Shown piece after piece: positions 35,847 through 43,251 of a stretch of 64,000 nucleotides of DNA; the first letter of the stretch is position 1; every line of letters begins with the position of its first letter. The notes beneath the pieces were generated by a model that searched no databases, had not been told where the DNA came from, and was given only the letters and a program-made list of their open reading frames with translations. The DNA is taken from assembly GCA_020635975.1 (NCBI GenBank), contig JACJYT010000002.1:372001-436000 (forward strand), read 5' to 3'. The DNA comes from Chitinophagales bacterium. GTDB lineage: Bacteria > Bacteroidota > Bacteroidia > Chitinophagales > UBA8649. The translations under genes were made by a program, and so were the position numbers.

Positions 35847-36842
35847 ATGATAATACACTTAAAATCTAGCATTGGCTTGAACGAAGCCCAAGAAATAGCG
35901 CATCGTTTGCAAGCTATTTTAATCGAAAAGGAAGAAATTGTTTTGGTAAGTCCATCTAAATTGCAAGAACTGCCAAGCGATTTATTCGCTAAGGTAAGCA
36001 GCTTTACAGCTGTTCCCAACGATATTCAATTGGCAAGTAGATTATATAAAAAGGAGACTAGAGAAATTAAGTTTTCTAATTTTAGCATTGGAGGAGAAAG
36101 TAATTCTACGCTGATGATTACTGGTCCTTGTAGTGTAGAAACAGAAGAACAAATTGAAACAGCTGCTAAGTTTTGTGTAGAACAAGGGGTGAAGGTCTTG
36201 CGTGCTGGCTGCTATAAGCCACGAACATCGCCGTATAGTTTTCAAGGTTTGGGCAAAGAAGGATTATTGCTTCTCGATAAAATGAGAACGAAATATGGCT
36301 TGCAAATTATTACCGAAGTGCGTGATGCTAGTCATGTAGAAGAGGTAATTGAATATGCCGATATAGTTCAAATTGGGGCTAAGGCCATGTACGACCAAGG
36401 CATTTTAAGAAGGTGCGGAAAAGCTAATAAACCGATTTTGTTAAAAAGAGGCTTTGGGTCTACCTTACAAGAATTTGTACAAGCGGCCGAGTTTATTTTG
36501 TCTGGAGGCAACGATCAAGTTATTCTTTGCGAAAGAGGAATTAGAACTTTCGAAACGGGTACAAGATTTACCTTAGATTTATGTGGCGTAGCTTTTCTAA
36601 AGGAAAAGACCAACTTACCTATCATTCTAGATCCGAGTCACGCTATGGGTTATGCCTATGGCGTTGCAGATTTAACTCGCGCTTGCGTAGCTATGGGAGT
36701 AGAAGGGGTATTAATTGAGAGTCACCCGCGACCAAAAGAGGCTTGGAGTGATGCCGCTCAACAATTAAATTTCGAAGAGTTTGCCGCCCTGCAAGCTAGT
36801 CTAAAAGCGCTTGCAAATGCCGTAGGGCGAGTGATGGTTTAA
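35847..36842 (+). CDS. aroF: 3-deoxy-7-phosphoheptulonate (DAHP) synthase, type I-beta
   Basis: This enzyme condenses phosphoenolpyruvate and erythrose 4-phosphate, the first step of the shikimate pathway. The 331-residue protein has a short N-terminal ferredoxin-like regulatory region (about 1-70). The barrel follows, with ITGPCSVE, LRAGCYKPRTSPYSFQGLG, IVQIGAKAMYDQ, LLKRGF, ILCERGIRTFE, ILDPSHAMGY and IESHPRP. The layout matches Thermotoga-type I-beta enzymes, in which the N-terminal domain gives feedback control. The upstream epimerase-like gene acts on pentose phosphates, the source of erythrose 4-phosphate, which fits co-transcription. Confidence 0.94.
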   Translation: MIIHLKSSIGLNEAQEIAHRLQAILIEKEEIVLVSPSKLQELPSDLFAKVSSFTAVPNDIQLASRLYKKETREIKFSNFSIGGESNSTLMITGPCSVETEEQIETAAKFCVEQGVKVLRAGCYKPRTSPYSFQGLGKEGLLLLDKMRTKYGLQIITEVRDASHVEEVIEYADIVQIGAKAMYDQGILRRCGKANKPILLKRGFGSTLQEFVQAAEFILSGGNDQVILCERGIRTFETGTRFTLDLCGVAFLKEKTNLPIILDPSHAMGYAYGVADLTRACVAMGVEGVLIESHPRPKEAWSDAAQQLNFEEFAALQASLKALANAVGRVMV

Positions 36843-36861
36843 ACTTAGAAAATAGAAGGAA

Positions 36862-37698
36862 ATGCAAATAGGAATATATCATGAATTAAAGGTGCTGCGA
36901 ACTACAAGCGTTGGTTTGTATTTGGGGAATGAAGCTGGGGAAGATATTCTATTGCCTAATAAATTTGTTTTAGCTCATTTTAAAGTAGACGATCTAGTAA
37001 GGGTTTTTGTGTACCTCGATAGTGACGAAAGACCAGTAGCAACAACGCAAATTCCAGAAATAGAATTAAATCAATTTGGCTTTTTAGAAGTGGCCTCGGT
37101 TGGGCCTGTAGGAGCTTTCTTAAATTGGAATATCGATAAGCAATTATTGGTGCCATTTCAAGAGCAAAAATCTAAAATGCAAGAAGGCGAATACCATTTA
37201 GTCTATATGTTCGAAGATGAACAAACGCAGCGCTTAACGGCCAGTGCAAAGTGGGAGAAGTTTATTTCTAAAGATACGAGTGCCTTAAAAGATTTAGACG
37301 AGGTTCAGGTTTTGATTCTTGGTGAAACTCCCCTAGGTTATACTTGCATAGTGAATCATCTTTTTATGGGCTTAGCCTACAGAAATGAAAATTTTAAAGA
37401 AGTAGGAACTGGAGATAGATTGACCGCTTACATTAAGCAAATACGACCAGATGGGAAGTTGGATATTTTATTTCAGAAACCTGGTGTTGATGCCATAGAG
37501 ATGAATGCCGAACGCATTTTGAATATATTGAGAAAAAATGGCGGTTTTTTAGCCTTTCACGATAAAAGCGACTCTAAAGAAATTCAAGATAGTCTTCAAA
37601 TGAGTAAGAAGGCCTTTAAAAGAGCAATCGGTGGTTTGTATAAACAAAAGTTAATTGCCTTAGAAGAAGAGGGTATTCGCTTGAACGAAAAGAAATAA
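36862..37698 (+). CDS. cvfB: CvfB-like S1-domain RNA-binding protein
   Basis: The protein has 278 residues arranged as several S1-type beta-barrels and a C-terminal winged helix. The N-terminal unit (LGNEAGEDILLPNKFV), the VGAFLNWNIDKQLLVPFQEQ segment near residue 92 and the SKKAFKRAIGGLYKQKLI helix-turn-helix near 250 are characteristic of CvfB/YitL. CvfB in Staphylococcus binds RNA and affects virulence-factor expression; the bacterial role elsewhere is poorly defined. It lies 19 bp after DAHP synthase and 7 bp before a DUF2797 gene, all on one strand. Confidence 0.9.
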   Translation: MQIGIYHELKVLRTTSVGLYLGNEAGEDILLPNKFVLAHFKVDDLVRVFVYLDSDERPVATTQIPEIELNQFGFLEVASVGPVGAFLNWNIDKQLLVPFQEQKSKMQEGEYHLVYMFEDEQTQRLTASAKWEKFISKDTSALKDLDEVQVLILGETPLGYTCIVNHLFMGLAYRNENFKEVGTGDRLTAYIKQIRPDGKLDILFQKPGVDAIEMNAERILNILRKNGGFLAFHDKSDSKEIQDSLQMSKKAFKRAIGGLYKQKLIALEEEGIRLNEKK

Positions 37699-37705
37699 AA
37701 GACTA

Positions 37706-38506
37706 ATGGGAAAGATCACTACAAATTTATCGAAGATGGCAAGTCGTCTTGAAGACGAAGTGCATTATTACTTGCACCACGATGAGCAGTATTTAGATAT
37801 GAATGCCCTAATTGGAAAGGATATGGAAATCGTTTTTGAGGGTATAATAAATTGTGTAGTTTGCGGCAAAAAAACGAATAAGTCCTTCGGACAAGGAGCT
37901 TGCTATCCTTGTTTTATAAATGCTCCCGAAACTTCACCTTGCATTATTAATCCCGAGCTCTGCGAAGCCCACCTTGGTAAAGGTCGCGATGTAGAATGGG
38001 AAAATGCCCACCACAATCAGCCTCATGTGGTTTATTTGGCTAAGTCGTCGGCAATTAAAGTTGGCGTAACTAGAAATACACAAATACCTACAAGATGGAT
38101 CGATCAAGGAGCTAGCGAGGCTATTATACTGGCAGAAGTTCCTTATCGCCAATTAGCAGGAGCCATAGAGGTAGAGTTAAAAGATTATTTTACTGATAAA
38201 ACTAACTGGCAGCGCATGCTTAAAAACGACTTAAGTTCTTTAGATTTATTAGCTGCCAAAGAGGAGGTTTTGCAAGCATATTTATCGGAAGAATTCCACG
38301 AGTTTGTTTCTGATAAGGATGAAATTATTTCAATTAACTATCCAGTTAAGCACTATCCAAGCAAAGTAAAGAGCATTAACTTAGATAAAGAAGCCATTAT
38401 AGAATCGAAACTAGAAGGTATAAAAGGACAATATTTATACTTCTCTGATGGAAAAGTATTTAATGTAAGAAACCACAGCGGTTACTTAGTAAGTCTGAGC
38501 TACTAG
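37706..38506 (+). CDS. DUF2797 zinc-finger-like protein
   Basis: This 266-residue protein matches DUF2797, a family without known function. It has an N-terminal metal-binding-like motif C-x2-C-x12-C-x2-C (CVVCGKK ... ACYPC, residues about 50-70), followed by PEL-C-EAHLGKGRDVEWE. The core HVVYLAKSSAIKVGVTRNTQIPTRWIDQGA near residue 110 recalls GIY-YIG-type nuclease openings, but I cannot confirm an active site. It follows cvfB by 7 bp and overlaps the end of the opposing secreted-protein gene by four bases. Confidence 0.85.
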   Translation: MGKITTNLSKMASRLEDEVHYYLHHDEQYLDMNALIGKDMEIVFEGIINCVVCGKKTNKSFGQGACYPCFINAPETSPCIINPELCEAHLGKGRDVEWENAHHNQPHVVYLAKSSAIKVGVTRNTQIPTRWIDQGASEAIILAEVPYRQLAGAIEVELKDYFTDKTNWQRMLKNDLSSLDLLAAKEEVLQAYLSEEFHEFVSDKDEIISINYPVKHYPSKVKSINLDKEAIIESKLEGIKGQYLYFSDGKVFNVRNHSGYLVSLSY

Positions 38507-38997
38507 TTAAAGCTGATGCTTTTAAAGAAGCTCTTAGCCGCCTTGGCGTTGTATTCTGAAATATTGGTAAACACAATAAATTGATACTGAATATTGCCGT
38601 CAATTACCACAATATATTCCATCTCCATATTGTTCGCTTCACTAATAATATTGGCTTTTAAGCCAACAATGTTTTTGAATTTATAGGTCGAAGTACTCAG
38701 AACATTGCCGCTTAGTCTTTCTGCAAAAGCCTCTAAAGAAACTTGCTCTAAATTATCGGTAGTGCTTAAATCGGTTTCATGTATGGTAGAAGAGGCCATG
38801 TAATTTATGCCATCGGCTTCCCCCATGATCTTGGTGGTTACATAGCTTTCTCCTTGTGTTTTATCTACGGTAAAGCTAGCCGGAAAAACAACGCTGAATG
38901 CAGCGTCTGGACTCGTATACAAACTTCCTTTTTTTGCAGGAACGAAGGCACTAGCAAGAAGGAATAGGACAAATAAAGGGGCAATTAGTTTTTTCAT
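38503..38997 (-). CDS. Hypothetical secreted protein
   Basis: The 164-residue product has a signal peptide (MKKLIAPLFVLFLLASAFVPA). A compact domain follows, with the pattern SPDAAFSVVFPASFTVDKT and a later YIVVIDGNIQYQFIVFTN. This is reminiscent of the PsbP/DUF-type beta-sheet domains found in small Bacteroidota periplasmic proteins. I do not recognise the family with confidence. It ends tail-to-tail with the DUF2797 gene, sharing four bases. Confidence 0.75.
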   Translation of the reverse strand: MKKLIAPLFVLFLLASAFVPAKKGSLYTSPDAAFSVVFPASFTVDKTQGESYVTTKIMGEADGINYMASSTIHETDLSTTDNLEQVSLEAFAERLSGNVLSTSTYKFKNIVGLKANIISEANNMEMEYIVVIDGNIQYQFIVFTNISEYNAKAAKSFFKSISFN

Positions 38998-39022
38998 TTT
39001 CAGGGATTTTAAGCTAATGTAC

Positions 39023-39583
39023 TTATTTTTTACAATATTGTTCAGATTTGTCTTTTGGAAGTAGTCGTTCTATATCCACATTATTAAAGCTTTTATTTCC
39101 CCAAGAAAACACTTTTTCAAAGAAGGGGAGGAGCTTGCTGTCTTTTACAACTTCAAGAAAAAAGACCTCGTGTTCCTTTTCTTTAACTCCCATTTCATAA
39201 AGCACCTCATCGTGTTCGGTGATTCCCAAACTATGGAAAAAATGCATCATCCTAAAATACTCGCATACATTACCGCTTTCGAGTCGACCAGCAAAATAAT
39301 AGGGCATAAACCAACCTATCACATGGCAAGCAAAGGCTATGCTTTTGCCAATAACATGGAATTTAAACTCATACCATTTAGAAATTGGAATATTATAAGC
39401 TTGCATAATTTTAAGCACCTCTCGGCGATGCTGCCATTCCTCTTCTTCTATTTGTTTGATGGGGATTTTAGCTTCCTTGTTTTTTATGCTATTTGCATGT
39501 CCGATATAGGCAAAAGCAGCTGCTTTTTCGGCCGAATAGGCCATTTGGAGTAAATCAACAAGCTCTGGGTGATTGAGTTTCAT
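39023..39583 (-). CDS. Ferritin-like di-iron protein (COQ7-like)
   Basis: The 186-residue helical protein carries the spaced acidic and histidine ligands of the ferritin-like fold: AYSAEKAAAFAYIGHAN near residue 16, EEEWQHRREVL near 47, TEHDEVLYEM near 120 and KEKEHEVFF near 132. The two E-x2-H-like motifs resemble demethoxyubiquinone hydroxylase relatives. One hydrophobic region (AFACHVIGWFMPYYFAG) lies in the middle. Its reaction is unknown. It is on the same strand as its neighbours, with no overlap. Confidence 0.72.
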   Translation of the reverse strand: MKLNHPELVDLLQMAYSAEKAAAFAYIGHANSIKNKEAKIPIKQIEEEEWQHRREVLKIMQAYNIPISKWYEFKFHVIGKSIAFACHVIGWFMPYYFAGRLESGNVCEYFRMMHFFHSLGITEHDEVLYEMGVKEKEHEVFFLEVVKDSKLLPFFEKVFSWGNKSFNNVDIERLLPKDKSEQYCKK

Positions 39584-39644
39584 ACGAGATTTATAGTTCC
39601 ATAGAAGAGACTACAAAATTAAGGAAAAATGAGGAGAAATTTGT

Positions 39645-40691
39645 TTATTCGTAGCTTTCCCACCAAGAATCCGAACTAAAACTTTCGTCAAGCTCTACTA
39701 TTTGTCCGATACGCGGAATTATAAACTCCTGCTGCTTTTCATTGGCTTCTTTGCTAAAGCGTAAAATGGGGTCTTTCCAATGGTGCATGGCAAGTTTGAA
39801 GCCTGCCCAATGAATGGGCATAGCCAATTTGGCTTTTACATCCAACATGGCTTGTACGCTTTCTTCAGGATACATATGAATCTGATGCCATTCTTGATTG
39901 TACTGACCACATTCAACAAAGGCAAAATCGACAGCACCATAGAGTTGTTCTATTTCCTTAAAATGCGGTCCATAGCCCCCATCTCCACTTAGGTAAAGCG
40001 TTCTTTTGGGTGTTTTAAATAGATAACCGCCCCACAAGGATTTGGCACGGTCTGTAATTCCGCGACCAGAAAAATGGCGAGAAGGCGTAAAACTTAGTTG
40101 TATGTCTTTTATAGTAATAGTATCCCACCAATCCATTTCGCTAATGAGTTCTTTGGCTATGCCCCAGGCTACTAGGTGGCGACTTAATCCAAGAGGAACG
40201 ATATAGTTTTTCACCTTGCTTTGCAGCTGCATGATGCTGTCCAAATCCAAATGATCGTAGTGGTCGTGGGTAAGGAGCAAGTAATCAATTTCGGGTAGCT
40301 GTTCAATGATAGCCATGCTGCCTGTGCTAAAGCGCTTGGTTTGCATTGGGGCTATGGGAGAAGCATCTTCGCCAAACATAGGGTCGATTAAGATATTTAG
40401 GTTTTCTAGTTTTAGGAGAAGAAGAGCGTGGCCATACCAAATAAATTTATCGCTGTTTGTATTAAAAAGTTCTGCTTGAAAAGGAGCGATGGGCAGATTT
40501 TGCTTGGGCTCTCTGCCTTCGGTATTGGTAAATTGTTTTTTGAGGAGTCCGGGCAAGGTTCTAGGGTTAATATCCATGGTGGTGGTCTCTAGGTTTTCGA
40601 ATTTCCCCTCTTTCCAATGTTTAGATAGCGCCAATCGTTTTTTCTCTTGCGGACTTAAACTTGCACCAAATTGCTTTATTAATTTTTTCAT
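39645..40691 (-). CDS. Metallo-beta-lactamase-fold hydrolase, NAPE-PLD-like
   Basis: The 348-residue protein has the binuclear metal motif THDHYDHLD near residue 138, plus TPSRHFSGRG, LSGDGGYG and PIHWAGFKLA. This set is characteristic of the N-acyl-phosphatidylethanolamine phospholipase D-like branch (YtnP/UlaG-related). N-terminal residues 30-60 (NPRTLPGLLKKQFT) also match that branch, which is often membrane associated. It may cut phospholipid head groups. No signal peptide is seen. A small gap with accessory DNA follows on its 5' side. Confidence 0.9.
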   Translation of the reverse strand: MKKLIKQFGASLSPQEKKRLALSKHWKEGKFENLETTTMDINPRTLPGLLKKQFTNTEGREPKQNLPIAPFQAELFNTNSDKFIWYGHALLLLKLENLNILIDPMFGEDASPIAPMQTKRFSTGSMAIIEQLPEIDYLLLTHDHYDHLDLDSIMQLQSKVKNYIVPLGLSRHLVAWGIAKELISEMDWWDTITIKDIQLSFTPSRHFSGRGITDRAKSLWGGYLFKTPKRTLYLSGDGGYGPHFKEIEQLYGAVDFAFVECGQYNQEWHQIHMYPEESVQAMLDVKAKLAMPIHWAGFKLAMHHWKDPILRFSKEANEKQQEFIIPRIGQIVELDESFSSDSWWESYE

Positions 40692-40832
40692 CAGCTTCTT
40701 CTTGAGCTAAGGAACAAGCAAACAATGAAATTAATTCCAAAGTAAGAAAAACACATTAGTATTAATTTGTTATTAAAGGATTAGTGTTTAACTTGTGGGA
40801 TTATAGACCATGTGCATTTATTGGAGGTGGTT

Positions 40833-40840
40833 TATATTTG
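40833..40840 (+). promoter_or_regulatory. -7 promoter box of the broken PIN-like gene
   Basis: TATATTTG fits TAnnTTTG, 27 bases upstream of the ATG at 40868. Confidence 0.4.
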
Positions 40841-40867
40841 CATGTTACCACACATTTGGACCAAACT

Positions 40868-41023
40868 ATGGATATAATATTTTTAGATACTTCAATCTTC
40901 GAATCCAATAACTTTTTAGAAGGGAAAAGGATCAAAGAAGTGTTTAAATTAGCTCAAAGAGGTCATCTAAAGGTTGTACTTCCTGAATTAACTTTTGACG
41001 AAACCCCGCTGTCCTTAGCCTGA
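40868..41023 (+). pseudogene. Truncated PIN-like (DUF4935-like) gene
   Basis: The reading frame encodes 45 residues starting MDIIFLDTSIFESNNFLEGK and ending PELTFDE, the N-terminal part of a PIN-like nuclease domain with the first catalytic Asp in FLDTSIF. It then runs at 41003 into an unrelated palindrome-rich sequence and stops after six foreign residues. The rest of the domain is nowhere in the window. A promoter box is still present upstream, so a short product could be made, but nuclease activity is very unlikely. Confidence 0.7.
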
Positions 41024-41444
41024 GCGCAGCGGTGGCTAAGGATTAAGTACTTGATGTAGCTTGCAGCTACAAATACTAAATTCGGAAAGAAGAACCGTTC
41101 TTTTTTACTGTCTTCGGCTTGCCGCTAAGCTAGATTAAAATCTTTAAAAAAAGCTCTATCTTCAAAACTGCTTTTAAACAAATCTACTAGTCAAAAATAT
41201 AGCCATGGTGAAATATTTCTTTATTCTTCTCATATTAACGCTTGGTTCCTGTAAGGAGAAAATTAATGATTTTTATCAAGGAAAAGTACTAGATGAAAAT
41301 GGCTTCCCCTTGGAGCATGTGGTGGTAGAAGAGTACAAAATGGGCAATAGAACAAAAAGCGATAGCCTGGGCTACTTTAAACTGAAGCGCAGCGAAAACT
41401 GGCTGGGTAGTTTAGTTTTTAGTAAAGAGGGCTACGAAAGCGAT
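41003..41444 (+). repeat. Copy 1 of an exact 442-bp tandem duplication
   Basis: This stretch is identical base for base, as far as I can read, to 41445-41886. Both copies begin with the 4-base microhomology ACCC, which also occurs at the far boundary (41887-41890). That is the signature of a direct duplication between short repeats. Each copy holds a palindrome-rich 150 bp, then the start of a lipoprotein gene. Confidence 0.95.
41006..41124. repeat. Palindrome-rich element (interlaced inverted repeats), first copy
   Basis: Two inverted repeats are interlaced: CCGCTG (41006) with CAGCGG (41027), and TCCTTAGCC (41012) with GGCTAAGGA (41034). Only one hairpin can form at a time unless the RNA makes a pseudoknot. 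Further inverted repeats follow: TGTAGCT-TGC-AGCTACA (41055-41071), AAGAAC-C-GTTCTT (41090-41102) and CGGC-TT-GCCG (41115-41124). It abuts the broken PIN-like frame. An identical copy lies at 41448-41566. It encodes no protein and may be a non-autonomous repeat element. Confidence 0.7.
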
Positions 41445-41465
41445 ACCCCGCTGTCCTTAGCCTGA
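41205..41465 (+). pseudogene. 3'-truncated copy of the carboxypeptidase-regulatory-like lipoprotein gene
   Basis: The first 80 residues are identical to those of the intact gene at 41647-42000. At 41445 the frame passes into the second copy of the 442-bp unit and stops after six residues (TPLSLA). It is the by-product of the tandem duplication. It keeps its lipobox (LTLGSC) and most of the regulatory-like domain, so a stub lipoprotein might still be made, but the last third is missing. Confidence 0.85.
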
Positions 41466-41886
41466 GCGCAGCGGTGGCTAAGGATTAAGTACTTGATGTA
41501 GCTTGCAGCTACAAATACTAAATTCGGAAAGAAGAACCGTTCTTTTTTACTGTCTTCGGCTTGCCGCTAAGCTAGATTAAAATCTTTAAAAAAAGCTCTA
41601 TCTTCAAAACTGCTTTTAAACAAATCTACTAGTCAAAAATATAGCCATGGTGAAATATTTCTTTATTCTTCTCATATTAACGCTTGGTTCCTGTAAGGAG
41701 AAAATTAATGATTTTTATCAAGGAAAAGTACTAGATGAAAATGGCTTCCCCTTGGAGCATGTGGTGGTAGAAGAGTACAAAATGGGCAATAGAACAAAAA
41801 GCGATAGCCTGGGCTACTTTAAACTGAAGCGCAGCGAAAACTGGCTGGGTAGTTTAGTTTTTAGTAAAGAGGGCTACGAAAGCGAT
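41445..41886 (+). repeat. Copy 2 of the exact 442-bp tandem duplication
   Basis: This copy is identical to 41003-41444. It carries a second copy of the palindrome-rich element at its left end and continues without a break into the full-length lipoprotein gene. The complete identity means the event is recent, or that the copies are kept identical by recombination, or that it is an assembly product. Confidence 0.95.
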
Positions 41887-42000
41887 ACCCTGCCTACGGT
41901 TTGGACTCAGGCTGGAGAAACTACAGAATACCACTTTATAAAAGACGATACCAGCCTAGTATACCTGCATTTGCTTAGCCAAAGTGGCAGCTCTTTTTGA
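41647..42000 (+). CDS. Carboxypeptidase-regulatory-like domain lipoprotein (intact copy)
   Basis: The 117-residue protein begins with a lipoprotein signal ending in LTLGSC. A carboxypeptidase regulatory-like beta-sandwich follows: DFYQGKVLDENGFPLEHVVVEEY, TKSDSLGYFKLK, LVFSKEGYESDTL. The domain is common in Bacteroidota outer-membrane proteins but is here alone on a small lipoprotein, of unknown function. It is followed 20 bp later by another small lipoprotein gene. Confidence 0.82.
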   Translation: MVKYFFILLILTLGSCKEKINDFYQGKVLDENGFPLEHVVVEEYKMGNRTKSDSLGYFKLKRSENWLGSLVFSKEGYESDTLPTVWTQAGETTEYHFIKDDTSLVYLHLLSQSGSSF

Positions 42001-42020
42001 CCTACTAAAACTTTGAAAAA

Positions 42021-42482
42021 ATGAATAGATTAATTCTCTTGTTCGTTCTTGCTCTCCTTGCTTCCTGCTCGGGCAATAAGCAATTGGATGCTCTGGTGGT
42101 AAAAAATCCTGACTTAAATCCCTACATAGACAGTCTGAAGACTACAAGCTTGCTTTATAAGGAATGTGAGAACTGTGCCTTAGACGGACTAGAAGGAACT
42201 AAGTTAGTAGGCATTAGCGACCGCTATCCGCCCAATGGGAATTTCGATCATGTAGAAATAGAATTAGGTACAGTTGAGTATGCTAGCTACCAAGTTTACC
42301 GCTCGGAAAGCGAAGAAAGCAGCTTGCAGTTAATTTACTTCTGTTTTTTAAATGAAGAGCAGAAGCTTAAGCTAGAAAGCTTCACACCTTTTTATCTAAA
42401 TCGAATCGCTCATTTTAAACAGAAATGCAAGATTCAATTTGTGGGGAACACTGCCGTAATTAGTATTGAAAATTTAATTTAA
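42021..42482 (+). CDS. Hypothetical lipoprotein
   Basis: The 153-residue product has a lipoprotein signal (LFVLALLASC, Cys near 16). A soluble domain follows that I do not recognise; it contains four further cysteines, two of them close together in KECENCALDG. It follows the preceding lipoprotein by 20 bp, probably in one transcript. It may be envelope-attached. No function can be proposed. Confidence 0.72.
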   Translation: MNRLILLFVLALLASCSGNKQLDALVVKNPDLNPYIDSLKTTSLLYKECENCALDGLEGTKLVGISDRYPPNGNFDHVEIELGTVEYASYQVYRSESEESSLQLIYFCFLNEEQKLKLESFTPFYLNRIAHFKQKCKIQFVGNTAVISIENLI

Positions 42483-42547
42483 TCCAAGTTGCTTAGAGTG
42501 AATCTTAGCTAGAAAGATATCTCCGAGAAAAGAAAAAATAATAAAAC

Positions 42548-42847
42548 TTGCAAGCCAAAATTAAATATACTTTTTCTGGATCCTTATGGCGCTACCAAGG
42601 CGAAGGGGCCTGGTATTTTGTTTCGCTTCCCAAAGAAGTTTCAGAAGAGATTAGAGGCAATTTGCAATGGCAAGAAGAAGGCTGGGGGCGAATGAAAGCA
42701 AGAGCTTCGATTCAGGATGTGGATTGGGATACTGCTATTTGGTTCGATACCAAGAGAGGTACTTATATACTTCCAATCAAAGCAAGTATTAGAAAAAAGC
42801 TGGCACTCGAAGCCAATCAAGTTCTTGAACTAAGTGTTTATGTTTGA
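42548..42847 (+). CDS. DUF1905 small protein
   Basis: The 99-residue protein matches DUF1905: YTFSGSLWRYQGEGAWYFVSLPKEVS at the start, then GWGRMKARASI and LPIKASIRKKLAL. Function is unknown. It starts with TTG, because a stop lies two codons upstream and the next ATG is inside the domain. It is the last clear gene before about 0.7 kb of repeat-rich DNA. Confidence 0.82.
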   Translation: MQAKIKYTFSGSLWRYQGEGAWYFVSLPKEVSEEIRGNLQWQEEGWGRMKARASIQDVDWDTAIWFDTKRGTYILPIKASIRKKLALEANQVLELSVYV

Positions 42848-42860
42848 AATTAGGTTGATA

Positions 42861-42934
42861 GTGCTGAGTACTAAGTATTAAGTACCAAGTACTTTGTACT
42901 CAGTACTCACATCTCAAATCTCAATTCTCAAATA
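42861..42934. repeat. AGTACTN heptamer tract followed by TCTCAAA-type heptamers
   Basis: The stretch is built from degenerate 7-base units such as GAGTACT, AAGTATT, AAGTACC, CAGTACT, then ATCTCAA and TTCTCAA. A similar tract lies at 43391-43463 and a short piece near 49385-49412. There is no coding signal. This kind of low-complexity intergenic DNA is often scattered through Bacteroidota genomes. Confidence 0.65.
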
Positions 42935-42969
42935 TAAAAGATGTTTTGAAGAGCCTAATAAATACGAAA

Positions 42970-43007
42970 CGTCATTGCGATGGAACGGAGTGGAAGAAGC
43001 AATCTCC
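42970..43007. repeat. GTCATTGCGA...GCAATCTC dispersed repeat
   Basis: The sequence begins CGTCATTGCGATGGAACGG and ends AGAAGCAATCTCC. The ends ATTGC and GCAAT are inverted. It resembles a palindromic repeat family seen in many unrelated bacterial genomes (from general knowledge, not a search). No protein is convincing here. Confidence 0.6.
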
Positions 43008-43079
43008 TATTTTGAAAACAAATCGTCTGTAAAAAAAGAGGCTAAAATCTCAAATCTCGCAAAGAAGCGGTTTTCCCAC

Positions 43080-43109
43080 ATTCAGGGTCTATCGGAGAGG
43101 ACCCTGAAT
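43080..43109. repeat. REP-like palindrome, copy A
   Basis: A perfect 10-bp stem (ATTCAGGGTC against GACCCTGAAT) encloses the loop TATCGGAGAG. Its central 24 bases match the palindrome at 60245-60274 at 21 positions. There is no T run, so it is not a simple terminator. Confidence 0.75.
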
Positions 43110-43120
43110 TTATTTCTGCC

Positions 43121-43205
43121 GCGGATGGTCTTGTGACCACCGCTTTGAAAAATTGATGTGATTTAAGCATAATGCCACTAGCTTGTTGGTCACAAGACCA
43201 ACAAG
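43121..43205. repeat. Pair of hairpins with mutually inverted 14-bp cores
   Basis: Hairpin one (43121-43143) has GCGG-A-TGGTC / GACCACCGC around the loop TTGT. Hairpin two (43182-43205) has the perfect 10-bp stem CTTGTTGGTC / GACCAACAAG around the loop ACAA. The core TGGTCTTGTGACCA of the first is the reverse complement of the core of the second, so the loops could also pair with each other. Confidence 0.7.
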
Positions 43206-43251
43206 GGCAGGGGGGCATTGCTGAGAGACTCTGCTTATGGGGTAATATTCA

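Noticed and set aside
39170..39553. 127-codon plus-strand frame
   Set aside because: It is antisense to the ferritin-like gene, whose metal-ligand pattern supports the minus strand.
42894..43136. 80-codon frame in the repeat cluster
   Set aside because: It runs through the heptamer tract, the GTCATTGCGA element and palindrome A, so it is translated repeat DNA.
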